A stretch of 64,000 nucleotides of DNA from Phycisphaerae bacterium (GCA_016927755.1 JAFGLZ010000051.1:1-64000); one strand, 5' to 3'; positions 25,983 to 34,876 are shown, counted from the stretch's first letter. Numbers and translations are program-made. The notes: a model not told the origin generated them from the letters alone.

Positions 25983-27277
25983 GGCCTGCTCATCCACTTG
26001 GCCGCCTCCTCGTCGCCGATGACGCGCTCATGCTCCGCGTCCCATCGGATCGACCGTCCGCTCCGAAGCGCCACGTTCCCCAGGTGCGCGATCGTGCTCA
26101 CCCGATGCCCGATCTCCACGTCCTCGACCGGACGCTTCCGAGACCGTATGCAATCGAGAAAGTCCCGAACGTGCGCCGGACGCGAGTTGTCACGCGCCGT
26201 GTGCTTTTCGGCCGGAAGCTTCTTCACGTCGAGCGGAATGACCTCCCACCCGTGCCGGTCCAAGACCAGCTTCGCCTCCGTCCCCCAGAACGCCACCCCG
26301 TGCTCCCGACCCTCCGGACCGAAGCCGCCTCGCGTGTGATGTTCCCAGATCAGCATGAAGTCCGGGAAGTCATACGTCGCGCATTGAGTGTCCGGCGTCT
26401 CCGACAGATCGTCGACCAGCTTGTACTTGCCCCCGGCGCAGTTGACCCGCGTCGGACCCTTCGCCTGCATCCCCCACATCGCCAGGTTGATCAGGTGCAC
26501 CCCCCAGTCGGTCATCAGCCCACCCGCGTAGTCCCAGAACCATCGCCACTTGAAGTGGAACCGCGCCGGGTTGAACGGCCGCTTCGGCGCCGGACCCAGC
26601 CACAGGTCATAGTCGACGCCCTTGGGTGCCGCGCAGTCCTGCGTCTTGCCCGCGTCCCCCGCCCACGTCAAATACGCCCAGCAGCGTACCTGGCGGATCT
26701 TCCCGAGCTTGCCCGAATGAACGTATTCGACCGCCTGCCCGAAGTGCTCCCCGCTCCGCCATTGCGTGCCCATCTGCACGACCCGCTCGTGCTTCCGCGC
26801 CGCCGCCACCATCGCCAACTCCTCGGCCACGCTCGTCGCCAGCGGCTTCTCCACGTAAACGTCCTTTCCCGCCTGGCATGCATGGATCGTCGGCAGCGCG
26901 TGCCAGTGGTCGGGCGTACCCACGAGTACCGCATCCACGTCCTTCCGGTCCATGACGCGTCGGAAGTCCTTGACCGCCTCCGGGCGTTTGCTCCGCTTCT
27001 TCTCGATCGCCTCGATGCCCTTGGCGATCATCGCTTCGTCCACGTCGCACACCACCGGACAGTCCACGTCGTCGAATTGCAGGAACGTCGCCATGTCCCC
27101 GCGACCCATCCCGCCCGACCCCACCAGCGCTACGCGGATCTTCTCATTGGCCCCGAGGACCCCCGTGGCAAGGCCGCCAAGCGTGCTGGATCTCGCGCCC
27201 GCCCGAGCAACCGACGCCGTCGAGCCAACCGATGCAAGAGACTGCCCAAGAAAACGACGTCGGGTCATACGCGTCAT
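25952..27277 (-). CDS. Tat-exported Gfo/Idh/MocA family oxidoreductase
   Basis: A 441-residue oxidoreductase with a Tat signal ([15 protein letters not shown]) followed by the NAD(P)-binding [10 protein letters not shown], the GTPDHWHA segment, [11 protein letters not shown] (the Lys of EKP is the usual catalytic residue), and the C-terminal domain [14 protein letters not shown]. Such secreted members are abundant in Planctomycetota and probably act on sugars or sugar derivatives in the periplasm. GGAGG lies 8 nt before the ATG at 27277, which is chosen over an earlier in-frame TTG at 27460. Gene neighbours give no substrate clue. Overlaps the hybrid kinase gene tail to tail. Confidence 0.9.
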   Translation of the reverse strand: MTRMTRRRFLGQSLASVGSTASVARAGARSSTLGGLATGVLGANEKIRVALVGSGGMGRGDMATFLQFDDVDCPVVCDVDEAMIAKGIEAIEKKRSKRPEAVKDFRRVMDRKDVDAVLVGTPDHWHALPTIHACQAGKDVYVEKPLATSVAEELAMVAAARKHERVVQMGTQWRSGEHFGQAVEYVHSGKLGKIRQVRCWAYLTWAGDAGKTQDCAAPKGVDYDLWLGPAPKRPFNPARFHFKWRWFWDYAGGLMTDWGVHLINLAMWGMQAKGPTRVNCAGGKYKLVDDLSETPDTQCATYDFPDFMLIWEHHTRGGFGPEGREHGVAFWGTEAKLVLDRHGWEVIPLDVKKLPAEKHTARDNSRPAHVRDFLDCIRSRKRPVEDVEIGHRVSTIAHLGNVALRSGRSIRWDAEHERVIGDEEAAKWMSRPYRAPWKLPG

Positions 27278-27381
27278 GTCGAAACCTCCGTGTGATATGA
27301 GCTGGCGACAGCATACACCCCCCCAAGGTCCAAAGTCGATGCCGAACCCGGCAATCGCCGATTCCTGAATCACGCCCGATC

Positions 27382-27387
27382 TATAAT
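27382..27387 (+). promoter_or_regulatory. TATAAT box upstream of the two-gene membrane operon
   Basis: A perfect TATAAT lies about 95 nt before the ATG at 27482. No good -35 element is visible, so the call is weak. Confidence 0.3.
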
Positions 27388-27481
27388 GGCCAGTTTGGCG
27401 TTCTCGGGATAGACTTCCTCCAGTGCGATACGACACCCACGTGCGACAACATGGAACCAAGGACCTTCCGGAGGACGCGAC

Positions 27482-28111
27482 ATGACATCGAGCGGTTTGC
27501 CAAGCACAACGCCCCCGTCAGCCAGACCCCCGGGAACGCCGCCGATGCGCCCGGCCGTCGCTGCCGTGCCTCAAAGCCAAGAATCCTGGCCTTCCGTCAT
27601 CGGCATCATCGCCATCATCTTCGGCGTCGGAGGCATCCTCAGCTCGGTCATGGGCCTCGCCTCCACCTTCACGACCGATTGGATGCTCACCTCATTCGGC
27701 GCTACGATGCCGGCGGAGGCCCGCGCCCAAATGCAGGTGGCCAAGGACTCGGCGGTCTACATCGCGGTCGGCTTGGCCGTTGCACTGGCAATCGCGCCTG
27801 TCTTGCTGGCGGGCGGAATCGGGCTGCTCAAGCAGCGCCGGTGGAGCCCGAAGGTCCTCGTCTCATGGGCTGGCGCTCGTATGCTCTTGGTGCTCGTCAA
27901 TACCATCTTTGCCTACACGATGGTGGAGTCACAACTCCAGCAGACCATGCAGCAGGACCCCAACCTGCCTCAGATGCCGGCGGCGTTCGTACAGGGGATA
28001 GGCACCTTCTCTGTATGCGGCGGCCTGGTCTGGGGTTGGGCCCTGCCCGTCTTCATGTTGATCTGGTTCTCCCGCGGCAAGATCCGGGCCCAGACCGCCC
28101 AGTGGGTGTGA
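27482..28111 (+). CDS. Four-helix membrane protein, function unknown
   Basis: A 209-residue protein with a Pro- and Ser-rich N-terminus and about four transmembrane segments (IIAIIFGVGGILSSVMGLA, VGLAVALAIAPVLLAGGIGL, MLLVLVNTIFAYTMV, WGWALPVFMLIWF). No domain is recognised. GGAGG lies 8 nt before the ATG. The stop codon overlaps the ATG of the next gene (TGATG), so the two membrane proteins are probably made together and may interact. Confidence 0.75.
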   Translation: MTSSGLPSTTPPSARPPGTPPMRPAVAAVPQSQESWPSVIGIIAIIFGVGGILSSVMGLASTFTTDWMLTSFGATMPAEARAQMQVAKDSAVYIAVGLAVALAIAPVLLAGGIGLLKQRRWSPKVLVSWAGARMLLVLVNTIFAYTMVESQLQQTMQQDPNLPQMPAAFVQGIGTFSVCGGLVWGWALPVFMLIWFSRGKIRAQTAQWV

Positions 28112-29613
28112 TGCGCTGCAAGAACTGCGATTACCGTCTCTGGAACCTCACCTCGCGGCAGTGCCCCGAGTGCGGCACGCCGTTTCGACCGAGCGACTAC
28201 GAGTTCATCCCCAGCAGCGTCCAATTCTGCTGCCCTCACTGCAAGACGCCATACTACGGCACCGACGAGAAAGGCCACCTCGTCCCCCCAGAGTTCGACT
28301 GTGTCGGCTGTGGCCGACACCTCCACATGGATGACATGGTCCTGCTACCGACCGAGGGCATCGACGAGGAGCAGACCAAGATCCCCGATATGCCCTGGCT
28401 CGAGCGCGCCAAACGCGGACGCGTCCGGGCCTGGTTCGCCACGGTCAAGGGCGCCCTGTTCCGCCCGGGGCTGCTCATGCGCCAGACGCCCGTCGCCAGC
28501 TCCGTCGGTCAGGCATGGTGGTTCGCCGCCGTGACGTTGCTCGTGATGACCTTGGGCTTCGTCCCGATCCTCACGCTGCCCTTCGTCGCGCTGATGGGGA
28601 TCGGCGGCGGCCCGCTGGGTGTGCCAAACGTCTTCTTCGCCATGGGTGTCGCGCTAGGCGTCTTCTCCTTGGGTGCTGGAGTGGCTACCCTCGTCGGCAT
28701 CGCCCTCTGGGGCGTAGCGACCCACGGCATGCTCCTTCTCACCGGCCGAACGCAGGCCGGCATCGGACGAACCTATCACGCCATCTGCTACAGTTCCGGC
28801 GCCAACATCGTCACGGCCGTGCCACTCCTCGGACCCTATTTCGGATGGATATGGTGGGTCATCAGCGCCGTCCTGTCCGTCAAGGAGGCCCAGCAGGTAC
28901 ACGGCGGACGGGCAGTCTTCGCCGTCCTGTCCCTACCGGTGCTGATCGCCGTTGCCGTCGTCGCTCTATACGTGGCTGCCTACCTTCCATGGGTCATGTC
29001 GATGGCATCCACGACGACACAGCCCGCCTGGACGATCACGCTCCAGACCGCCTCCCAGAGAGCGGGAGCCCTCGCGTCGAGGATCAAGACCTACGCCGAG
29101 CTCCACGAAGGTAGGGGGCCGAGCCACGCCCTCGACCTCGTCGTGGACGACGGCGACCCTAACCTTTTCCTCTCGCCGGACACCGGAACCATCGCCGAGA
29201 GCGTCTACGTCGGTGGGATTGAGCTGGCCAAGTTCGGAGATCTGTCAAGAGACGCACGGGCCGACGTCGCAAGGAAGGCTGCCGAGACACTGCCGAAAGA
29301 CGTCGTCGCGCACCGCGTCGGAGACGTCGTCTTCACCTATCACGGCATCAACTTCAGGTCGATGCCGTCGCTGTTCTGGGTCTTCGTGATCTCGCCGGAC
29401 CCCGACACTCACCAGATCGAGCCCCCGACTGAAGTCTGCGTCGCAATCGCCTCCGGCATCTGCATCGAGTTCCCCAGGAGCGAGTTCGCCGAGCGGCTGG
29501 CCAAGCAGAACGCCTTCCGACGATTCCAGAATCTCCCCCCAATCCCCGACCCCAACACCGTCACCAATGCCAAACCCGCCGTCGCGCCGCCACCGGGTGG
29601 CAGCCTGCCATGA
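28111..29613 (+). CDS. Zinc-ribbon and Yip1-like membrane protein
   Basis: A 500-residue protein. The N-terminus has a CKNCDYRLW zinc ribbon with CPECG, then further Cys pairs CCPHC and CVGCG (residues ~1-75). A middle membrane domain of about five helices contains LTGRTQAGIGRTYHAICYSSGAN and PLLGPYFGWIWW, typical of Yip1/DUF1282-like proteins. The C-terminal ~150 residues are soluble. The ATG overlaps the stop codon of the upstream gene by one base. The two coupled membrane proteins may form a complex. Convergent with hisF, only 6 nt apart. Confidence 0.75.
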   Translation: MRCKNCDYRLWNLTSRQCPECGTPFRPSDYEFIPSSVQFCCPHCKTPYYGTDEKGHLVPPEFDCVGCGRHLHMDDMVLLPTEGIDEEQTKIPDMPWLERAKRGRVRAWFATVKGALFRPGLLMRQTPVASSVGQAWWFAAVTLLVMTLGFVPILTLPFVALMGIGGGPLGVPNVFFAMGVALGVFSLGAGVATLVGIALWGVATHGMLLLTGRTQAGIGRTYHAICYSSGANIVTAVPLLGPYFGWIWWVISAVLSVKEAQQVHGGRAVFAVLSLPVLIAVAVVALYVAAYLPWVMSMASTTTQPAWTITLQTASQRAGALASRIKTYAELHEGRGPSHALDLVVDDGDPNLFLSPDTGTIAESVYVGGIELAKFGDLSRDARADVARKAAETLPKDVVAHRVGDVVFTYHGINFRSMPSLFWVFVISPDPDTHQIEPPTEVCVAIASGICIEFPRSEFAERLAKQNAFRRFQNLPPIPDPNTVTNAKPAVAPPPGGSLP

Positions 29614-29619
29614 CGGGCG

Positions 29620-30381
29620 CTAGTTCACCGCCACCCCCCGCCCCTGCAGGTACTCCTTCAGCTCGGGAATCCCGATCATACTGAAGTGAAATACCGACGC
29701 CGCCAGCAGAACCGTCGCCCCCGCCTCTACCGCCTCGTAAAAGTGCTCCAGCTTCCCCGCCCCGCCCGACGCCACCACTTTCGCCGACGTCGCCTCCTTG
29801 ATCGCTCGAATCACCGGCAGATCGTAACCCGTCTTGGCCCCGTCGCCGGCCTTGCTCGTCGGAAGGATCACCGGAACGCCGTACCCGTCGACCTTCTTCG
29901 CCCACTCGACCGCGTCCCCACCCGTCGCCGTTCGGCCGCCGTCGATATACACCTCATAGCCCGACGGCATCTTCGGGTTCTGATCCACGTCGATGGCCAC
30001 CGTGACCTTCTCCGGCCCGAACTCCTTGATCATCTCCGCGATCACCTCCGGCTTGCGGTACGCCGCGCTGCTCGTCGAGATCGTATCCGCCCCCGCCTCC
30101 AGAACCGCCCCAGCCGATTTCACGTCAGAGATGCCCCCGCCGACCGTGAACGGAACCGTCGCCGCCTCCGCCACGCGCCGCACCACGTCGAGCATCGTCG
30201 CGCGACCCTCGACCGTCGCCGTAATATCCAACAGCGCCAACTCGTCCGCGCCCGCCGCGCAGTAGGCCAGCGCGCACTCCACCGGATCCCCCGCGTCGCG
30301 GATGTCCACGAAATGGACCCCCTTGACCACCCGGCCGTTCTGCATGTCCAAACACGGCATGATGCTCACCGATTCGCTCAT
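29620..30381 (-). CDS. hisF: Imidazole glycerol phosphate synthase cyclase subunit
   Basis: HisF forms imidazole glycerol phosphate and AICAR from PRFAR and ammonia in histidine synthesis. The 253-residue barrel has PCLDMQNGRVVKGVHF (catalytic Asp), GADELALLDITAT, GGGISDVKSAG, AIDVDQ (second catalytic Asp), and PVILPTSKAGDGAKTGYD, whose loop differs from the usual SxDxDGTxxGYD. HisH, the glutaminase partner, is not adjacent. GGGAGAACG precedes the ATG. It follows the IclR gene by 75 nt on the same strand, probably by chance rather than by shared function. Confidence 0.85.
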   Translation of the reverse strand: MSESVSIMPCLDMQNGRVVKGVHFVDIRDAGDPVECALAYCAAGADELALLDITATVEGRATMLDVVRRVAEAATVPFTVGGGISDVKSAGAVLEAGADTISTSSAAYRKPEVIAEMIKEFGPEKVTVAIDVDQNPKMPSGYEVYIDGGRTATGGDAVEWAKKVDGYGVPVILPTSKAGDGAKTGYDLPVIRAIKEATSAKVVASGGAGKLEHFYEAVEAGATVLLAASVFHFSMIGIPELKEYLQGRGVAVN

Positions 30382-30456
30382 CGTCGTTCTCCCAATGCCA
30401 ATGCGGAGTCCCGGAATCGCACGAACCGGCCTTGTATGCCGATCGGTAGGGGGGTG

Positions 30457-31287
30457 TCAATTGGGGTTTCTGCTGATACGCCTTGTCCCATCCACATCGC
30501 CCCCCCAGATTCTGCTGATCCGAATCGCCTCCTGACGCAACCGACCCAACACCTCCGCCTGCCGCCGTTCGCTCAACCGCGCCATCGGCATCGCCGTCCC
30601 CAGCGCCGCCGAGATGCCGCCGTCCGCGTCCTCAACCGGCACCGCAAATGCCGCGATCCCCAATGCGACCTCCTCGATCGATTCCGCGAATCCCTGCTCT
30701 CGGACTCTCTCCAGCTCGCGCCGCAGCGCCTCCGGCAAGACGATCGTCTTGTCCGTCAATCGCTCAAACGCCAGCCGGCCGAACAGATCGTCCAAGTCCT
30801 CTTGCCCAAGATGCGCCAGCAGCACCTTCCCCGTCGCCAGCGCATGAACATAGGAGCTGAACTGGTCCTCCGATCGAACCGACAGCGGCCGATCGGCCCG
30901 CACCTCGACCAGACGATAAAGATGACTGCCGCGAAGCTCGGCCAGCACTACGTTCTCACCTAACTCCCCCGACAGCTTCGTAACGATCTCCCGCGCCAGT
31001 TCACCTCGATCCTGCATGCCCGACCACGTCCGTGCCAGCCTCGGCAAGTACGGGCCCAAATGATAGGGCCTCCGCCGCCCCGCCTGGCTCACGATCTCCA
31101 GCGCCTGAAGCGTCCGGAGGATGCTTTGCACCGTCTGCGGCGCCAGCGACATCGCCTCGCTGAGATCCCACAGTGACAGCCCCCGTGGGGCCTTGGCCAG
31201 CAGATCCACGATCTGCATCGCACGCTCCACCGACTGCACCCGCTTGACCACCCGCGGCTTCCGCGCCTTCGTCACCTTGCCCGACAC
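30457..31287 (-). CDS. IclR-family transcriptional regulator
   Basis: A 276-residue regulator with an N-terminal winged helix (RAMQIVDLLAKAPRGLSLWDLSEAMSL and SILRTLQALEIV) and a C-terminal ligand-binding domain (ATGKVLLAHL, EEVALGIAAFAVPV). The first residues are basic. The GTG start at 31287 is preceded by GAGGAG. It lies 14 nt downstream of the glycyl-radical enzyme gene, so the two are probably one transcript, and it most likely controls that gene and the divergent aldolase. Effector unknown; IclR proteins often bind small acids. Confidence 0.88.
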   Translation of the reverse strand: MSGKVTKARKPRVVKRVQSVERAMQIVDLLAKAPRGLSLWDLSEAMSLAPQTVQSILRTLQALEIVSQAGRRRPYHLGPYLPRLARTWSGMQDRGELAREIVTKLSGELGENVVLAELRGSHLYRLVEVRADRPLSVRSEDQFSSYVHALATGKVLLAHLGQEDLDDLFGRLAFERLTDKTIVLPEALRRELERVREQGFAESIEEVALGIAAFAVPVEDADGGISAALGTAMPMARLSERRQAEVLGRLRQEAIRISRIWGGDVDGTRRISRNPN

Positions 31288-31301
31288 GACCCACTCCTCA
31301 A

Positions 31302-33506
31302 TTACGCCCCAGCCCCCAAGCCGGGATCGTCCCGTCCCATCTGTTCCTGCACCATCCGGTCTACGACGAGTTGCCGGAACTCCGGCGACAGCGCCGCGAA
31401 ATACGCGCTGAACCCCGTCACCCGCACCACCAGGTCCGGATACTTACTCGGGTCCGCGTGCGCCTCCAGGATCTTCCTGGCGTCCACGAGATTGATGTTG
31501 AACAACGTCCCGCCGAGATCGAAATGCCCCCTGATGAGCGCACAAACATTGTCGACCGCATGCGCCGACCTCGCCAGCCCCGGGTCCAGCTCGAGCTGAA
31601 TCGGCGCCGTGTTCCCGTAGCCCGGCTGAATCGCCGCGATCGCACGCGCCATCGCCGTTGCCGCGCCGTCCCGGCAGAAGCCCGGGTTCGGGTTCGCTCC
31701 GTGCGATATCGGCGCTCCCGCTCGCCGCCCGTCAGGCGTCGCCCCGACCGCCTTGCCCAGCCTCAGCGTGTCCGCCCACGAAAACCAGCCCGGGATCATC
31801 CGCCGCCCCCCCGGCGTCGGACCTTCGGTCACGAGCTCCGTGAATCGTCGCGATATCCGCCGCGCCCACTCGTCGCCTAGCGAGTTGCCCTGCCCGTAGC
31901 GCGGCGACGTCCTCATCATCAGCCGGACCCGCTCGCCCTCGGCCCCCTCGTAGTTGTCTCGCAGGTGCTCAGCGATCTCGGACCACGTCAGCACGCCTTC
32001 CCGCTCGATCCGCTGCTGCAGTGCCGAAAACGAATCCGCCACCGTCGCCAGACCCGTCCCGTCCACGCACATGTTGTAGTACTCCACCCCGCCGTGGCTG
32101 GCGTCCATGCCTCGCTCGATCGGACCGTGCGACAAGAGATTCAGGATCAGCTCCGGCTCGTTCAGGTACTGATGATCCAGGTGCCAGTCGATCCCCTCCG
32201 CCGTGCAACGGATCGCCCGACGCAGGTGCCCCTCGAATCGTTCCCACAGGTCCGTGACGCCCGGCCGCGCACCCGACTCCGTCATCTCGCCGAACGCCAC
32301 CTCGAACACCTTGGCCACGCTGATCTTCACCGTGTCGTTCATCGTGTATTCGTAGCCGGGCAGAGACATCCAGTGGCAGCCGACCGCGATCCGCTGCCGC
32401 GCAAGCTCAACCGAATACCCGTTCCGCATGAACCCCTCGACCAGAGCCTTGTCGCCGCTGAACCGCGGCCACCCGAGCTGATCCTCGAGCAAATGCCGAA
32501 CACCTTTCCGGAACAGCGCCGCGTCAAGCCCGTCGTGGACGCGAATCGTCAGGTTGCACGTCGACCGGAGACGGTGCGCCGCCTCCAGGATGAGAAACGA
32601 GACCCGACTGGTCTGGTCCCGACCATCCTTGTCGGGCCCCGCGACCTGATAGTAGTGCGGGTCGTTCAACAGCAAACACGCGATGGTGAAGATAGCCGCC
32701 TCGTCGTCGATCCGGCCCGCCGCCAGGTCCGCCTCATAGTACCCCCGCAGAAGCTCGTCGAGCTGTCCACCCGCCCCGTCCCGGTTGTACGTCCGAGACG
32801 CCATGTTGAACCACGCGATCCACTGACACGCCTCCCGAAACGTCCGAGGCGCATACGCGACCAGCCACGCATTGACGTCCGCCATCTCCTCGAGATTCGA
32901 GCGAAGCTCTCGCCGATCCTCCCGTGTGATCATTTCTCGGATCGCGTCGACCGTCCTGCGAATCCACAGTTGAATCGCGACGATGACGTCTTCCTCGGCC
33001 TGATAGAACTCAGCCCTCTCCGCTCCGTGCTGACCTCGATACCGCCGCACCTTGTCGAGAAGACCGCCCCATCCCAGCTCCAGCCCGATCCGGTAGTCCA
33101 TCCCGAAGTGGGCGTCCGCCCCGATCCCCGGAATGATGTCGTATAGCGCTTGCCGCTCCCGAAGGTGCGGGTAGTCGAACTCCGTCGGCCACCGCTCGGG
33201 ACGCATGCGGTTCAGCATGAACATCCACCGACCCGCCAGCGAATCCATCGGATCGACGTAGATCGGATGGCACGCCATCAACGAGCAGAAGTTGTCCGCC
33301 CACGCCCGAAGTCCGTGGAAGGACCCGTTGGCGGCAGACGGCTTCGGTCGCCAGTCGAACCCCTCCGGCGGAGGAACCGACCCGTAGTCGTCCTCGTCCA
33401 TGTGCCCGTTGACAGCGAGCTTCGCCTCGGTCTGCGATTGCTTCACCCGCCGCAGGTGCTCGAGCCGTTCCTCATGCGTCAGTAGCCGTCGATTGTCTCG
33501 GATCAT
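31302..33506 (-). CDS. Glycyl-radical enzyme, pyruvate-formate-lyase-like
   Basis: A 734-residue member of the glycyl-radical superfamily. The C-terminus has the radical motif RVTGFSAYFAAL with G698, 37 residues from the end, as expected. The likely active-site Cys is C377 in VGCHWMSLPG; the Glu two residues on (CxE) found in dehydratases and lyases is Trp, so it is not a standard choline, glycerol or isethionate enzyme. Other segments (HLRDNYEGAEGERVRL, NPGFCRDGA) fit the fold. No activating radical-SAM enzyme is adjacent. It sits between an IclR gene and a divergent HpcH/HpaI aldolase gene, suggesting a catabolic module. Substrate unknown; requires anoxia for activity. Confidence 0.85.
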   Translation of the reverse strand: MIRDNRRLLTHEERLEHLRRVKQSQTEAKLAVNGHMDEDDYGSVPPPEGFDWRPKPSAANGSFHGLRAWADNFCSLMACHPIYVDPMDSLAGRWMFMLNRMRPERWPTEFDYPHLRERQALYDIIPGIGADAHFGMDYRIGLELGWGGLLDKVRRYRGQHGAERAEFYQAEEDVIVAIQLWIRRTVDAIREMITREDRRELRSNLEEMADVNAWLVAYAPRTFREACQWIAWFNMASRTYNRDGAGGQLDELLRGYYEADLAAGRIDDEAAIFTIACLLLNDPHYYQVAGPDKDGRDQTSRVSFLILEAAHRLRSTCNLTIRVHDGLDAALFRKGVRHLLEDQLGWPRFSGDKALVEGFMRNGYSVELARQRIAVGCHWMSLPGYEYTMNDTVKISVAKVFEVAFGEMTESGARPGVTDLWERFEGHLRRAIRCTAEGIDWHLDHQYLNEPELILNLLSHGPIERGMDASHGGVEYYNMCVDGTGLATVADSFSALQQRIEREGVLTWSEIAEHLRDNYEGAEGERVRLMMRTSPRYGQGNSLGDEWARRISRRFTELVTEGPTPGGRRMIPGWFSWADTLRLGKAVGATPDGRRAGAPISHGANPNPGFCRDGAATAMARAIAAIQPGYGNTAPIQLELDPGLARSAHAVDNVCALIRGHFDLGGTLFNINLVDARKILEAHADPSKYPDLVVRVTGFSAYFAALSPEFRQLVVDRMVQEQMGRDDPGLGAGA

Positions 33507-33578
33507 CGCACCGCACTCGGCGAGTAGGGCCGCAAGGCCGAGAAGTCAAAACGTCAGGATACCCGCATCCACCGCTGC

Positions 33579-33609
33579 TTGCTCAATACGACAATATCAT
33601 ATACTATGA
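33579..33609 (+). promoter_or_regulatory. Promoter and candidate IclR operator between the divergent genes
   Basis: An AT-rich gap holds TTGCTC (33579-33584), TATACT (33600-33605; 15-nt spacer) and the inverted repeat TCATA-TAC-TATGA (33597-33609), which overlaps the -10 box. Such overlap fits repression by the IclR protein encoded nearby. Confidence 0.35.
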
Positions 33610-33644
33610 ATAGATAGCCATCAACCCCGAAGGAGACCTCATCC

Positions 33645-34442
33645 ATGAACATGCGCCCCAGTCGCGTCCTCGCCAAGTTCCGCGCCGGACGGATCGCCAC
33701 CTGTATGAAGCTCAACTTCTCCGACGCCCGCGTCGCCGAGATGGCCGCCGGCTACGGATTCGACTGCCTCTGGCAGTGCATGGAGCACATCGCCAACACC
33801 TGGGAGCAGATCGAGAATCAGGTCCGCGCGGCCAAGATCTACGACGTCGATTCACTCGTACGAGTCGCGCGCGGTAGCTATAGCAACATGATCCGCGCCC
33901 TCGAAATGGACGCGGCCGGAATCATCATCCCCCACGTCCTCAGTGCCGAGGAGGCCGAGGAGATCGCGCGACTGACACGATTCCACCCCGTCGGACGGCG
34001 CCCCATCGACGGAGGCAACGCCGACGCCGTCTACTGCCGTGTCTCGATCCAGGATTACGTGCGACAGGCCAACGAACAGCGGATCATCTGCGTGCAGATC
34101 GAAGACCCCGAGGCCCTCGACGACATCGAGCGAATCGCCAAGGTCGACGGCATCACGATGTTCTACTTCGGCCCGCAGGACTTCAGCCACGCCATCGGCC
34201 TGCCCGGTCAGAAGGACCACCCTGATGTCCAAGAGGCCCGACGACGCGTTGCCCAAGTCGCCAAACGGCACGGCAAGTTCGTCGGAACGTCCCGCGCCGG
34301 CCTGCCCATCAAGGACCTCGCCGAAATGGGCTACCAGCTCATCACCGTCGGCTCCGACGTCCTCGGCCTCATGAACTACTGGAACGCCCTGGCGGAAGAA
34401 GTGAACGCCAACCCCCTGTTGAATCCCCCCAACTCAGGCTAA
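33645..34442 (+). CDS. HpcH/HpaI-family aldolase
   Basis: A 265-residue class II aldolase of the HpcH/HpaI family, which cleaves 4-hydroxy-2-oxo acids to pyruvate and an aldehyde with a divalent metal. Visible are the FDCLWQCMEH segment near the start, AAGIIIPHVLSAEEAEE, the metal-binding QIEDPEA, and FGPQDFS followed by GLPGQ. AAGGAG lies 10 nt before the ATG. It is transcribed divergently from the glycyl-radical enzyme and shares its promoter region, so the two probably serve one pathway for a hydroxy- or sugar-acid. Specificity cannot be read from sequence. Confidence 0.88.
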   Translation: MNMRPSRVLAKFRAGRIATCMKLNFSDARVAEMAAGYGFDCLWQCMEHIANTWEQIENQVRAAKIYDVDSLVRVARGSYSNMIRALEMDAAGIIIPHVLSAEEAEEIARLTRFHPVGRRPIDGGNADAVYCRVSIQDYVRQANEQRIICVQIEDPEALDDIERIAKVDGITMFYFGPQDFSHAIGLPGQKDHPDVQEARRRVAQVAKRHGKFVGTSRAGLPIKDLAEMGYQLITVGSDVLGLMNYWNALAEEVNANPLLNPPNSG

Positions 34443-34469
34443 GCTGCTTGAGGACTGCGCCGACGTAGA

Positions 34470-34502
34470 TATGGAGTGCGGGGACTCGACTATGGAGTGC
34501 GG
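34470..34502. repeat. Short direct repeat (TATGGAGTGCGG)
   Basis: TATGGAGTGCGG occurs at 34470-34481 and 34491-34502 with a 21-nt period. It lies in the 474-nt gap 34443-34916, which also contains a gene remnant and a palindromic repeat. Confidence 0.6.
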
Positions 34503-34589
34503 CGGCTTGACCCCGCTTTCGATGGCCTGCGGAGCGGCCCCGACCAGGTCAAAACCGCTGAACACGGATACACCTTCAGGAAACCGGCA

Positions 34590-34754
34590 GTGACCACCTT
34601 CCACAAATCCTACGATGTCCTCGTCGCTGGCGGCGAGGTCGTCGGCGTCGCCGCCGCAATGGCCGTCCGGTCCAGCATCGCCCCCGATCGGCTCGACGCG
34701 AACCACGTCAGGGGCCGCCTCCAAACACTCGGATTCGTCCTCCACCGAGACTGA
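34590..34754 (+). pseudogene. Remnant of an FAD-dependent oxidoreductase (ends joined, middle lost)
   Basis: A 54-codon frame starting with GTG reads TTFHKSYDVLVAGGEVVGVAAAMA, close to the N-terminal Rossmann motif of FAD-dependent oxidoreductases (VLVAGGGVAGVAAA), with the second Gly changed to Glu. The rest (IAPDRLDANHVRGRLQTLG) looks like the C-terminal end of such an enzyme. About 400 residues would be missing between. No good ribosome site is seen. Interpreted as an internally deleted gene. The N-terminal match is clear; the C-terminal match is a guess. Confidence 0.55.
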
Positions 34755-34764
34755 CCCTCGCCGC

Positions 34765-34787
34765 GTAGCACGGGCGTCTCGCCCGTG
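34765..34787. repeat. Palindromic repeat, GTAG-CACGGGCG type
   Basis: CACGGGCGTCTCGCCCGTG (34769-34787), preceded by GTAG, is the same element as at 2864 and 2915, with T-A and A-T pairs replaced by C-G and G-C pairs. The stem is conserved while its bases changed. Confidence 0.75.
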
Positions 34788-34848
34788 ACGTTTCCAAGGC
34801 AAGATGCCGACGTCGCCTGCCCGCCCCCTGATCTGGCCCCGTCATGGC

Positions 34849-34876
34849 TTCGATTCCCCCGAACTCGCGGTACAAT
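34849..34876 (+). promoter_or_regulatory. Weak predicted promoter of the LamG-propeller gene
   Basis: TTCGAT (34849-34854) and TACAAT (34871-34876) are spaced 16 nt apart, about 41 nt before the ATG at 34917. Confidence 0.35.
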
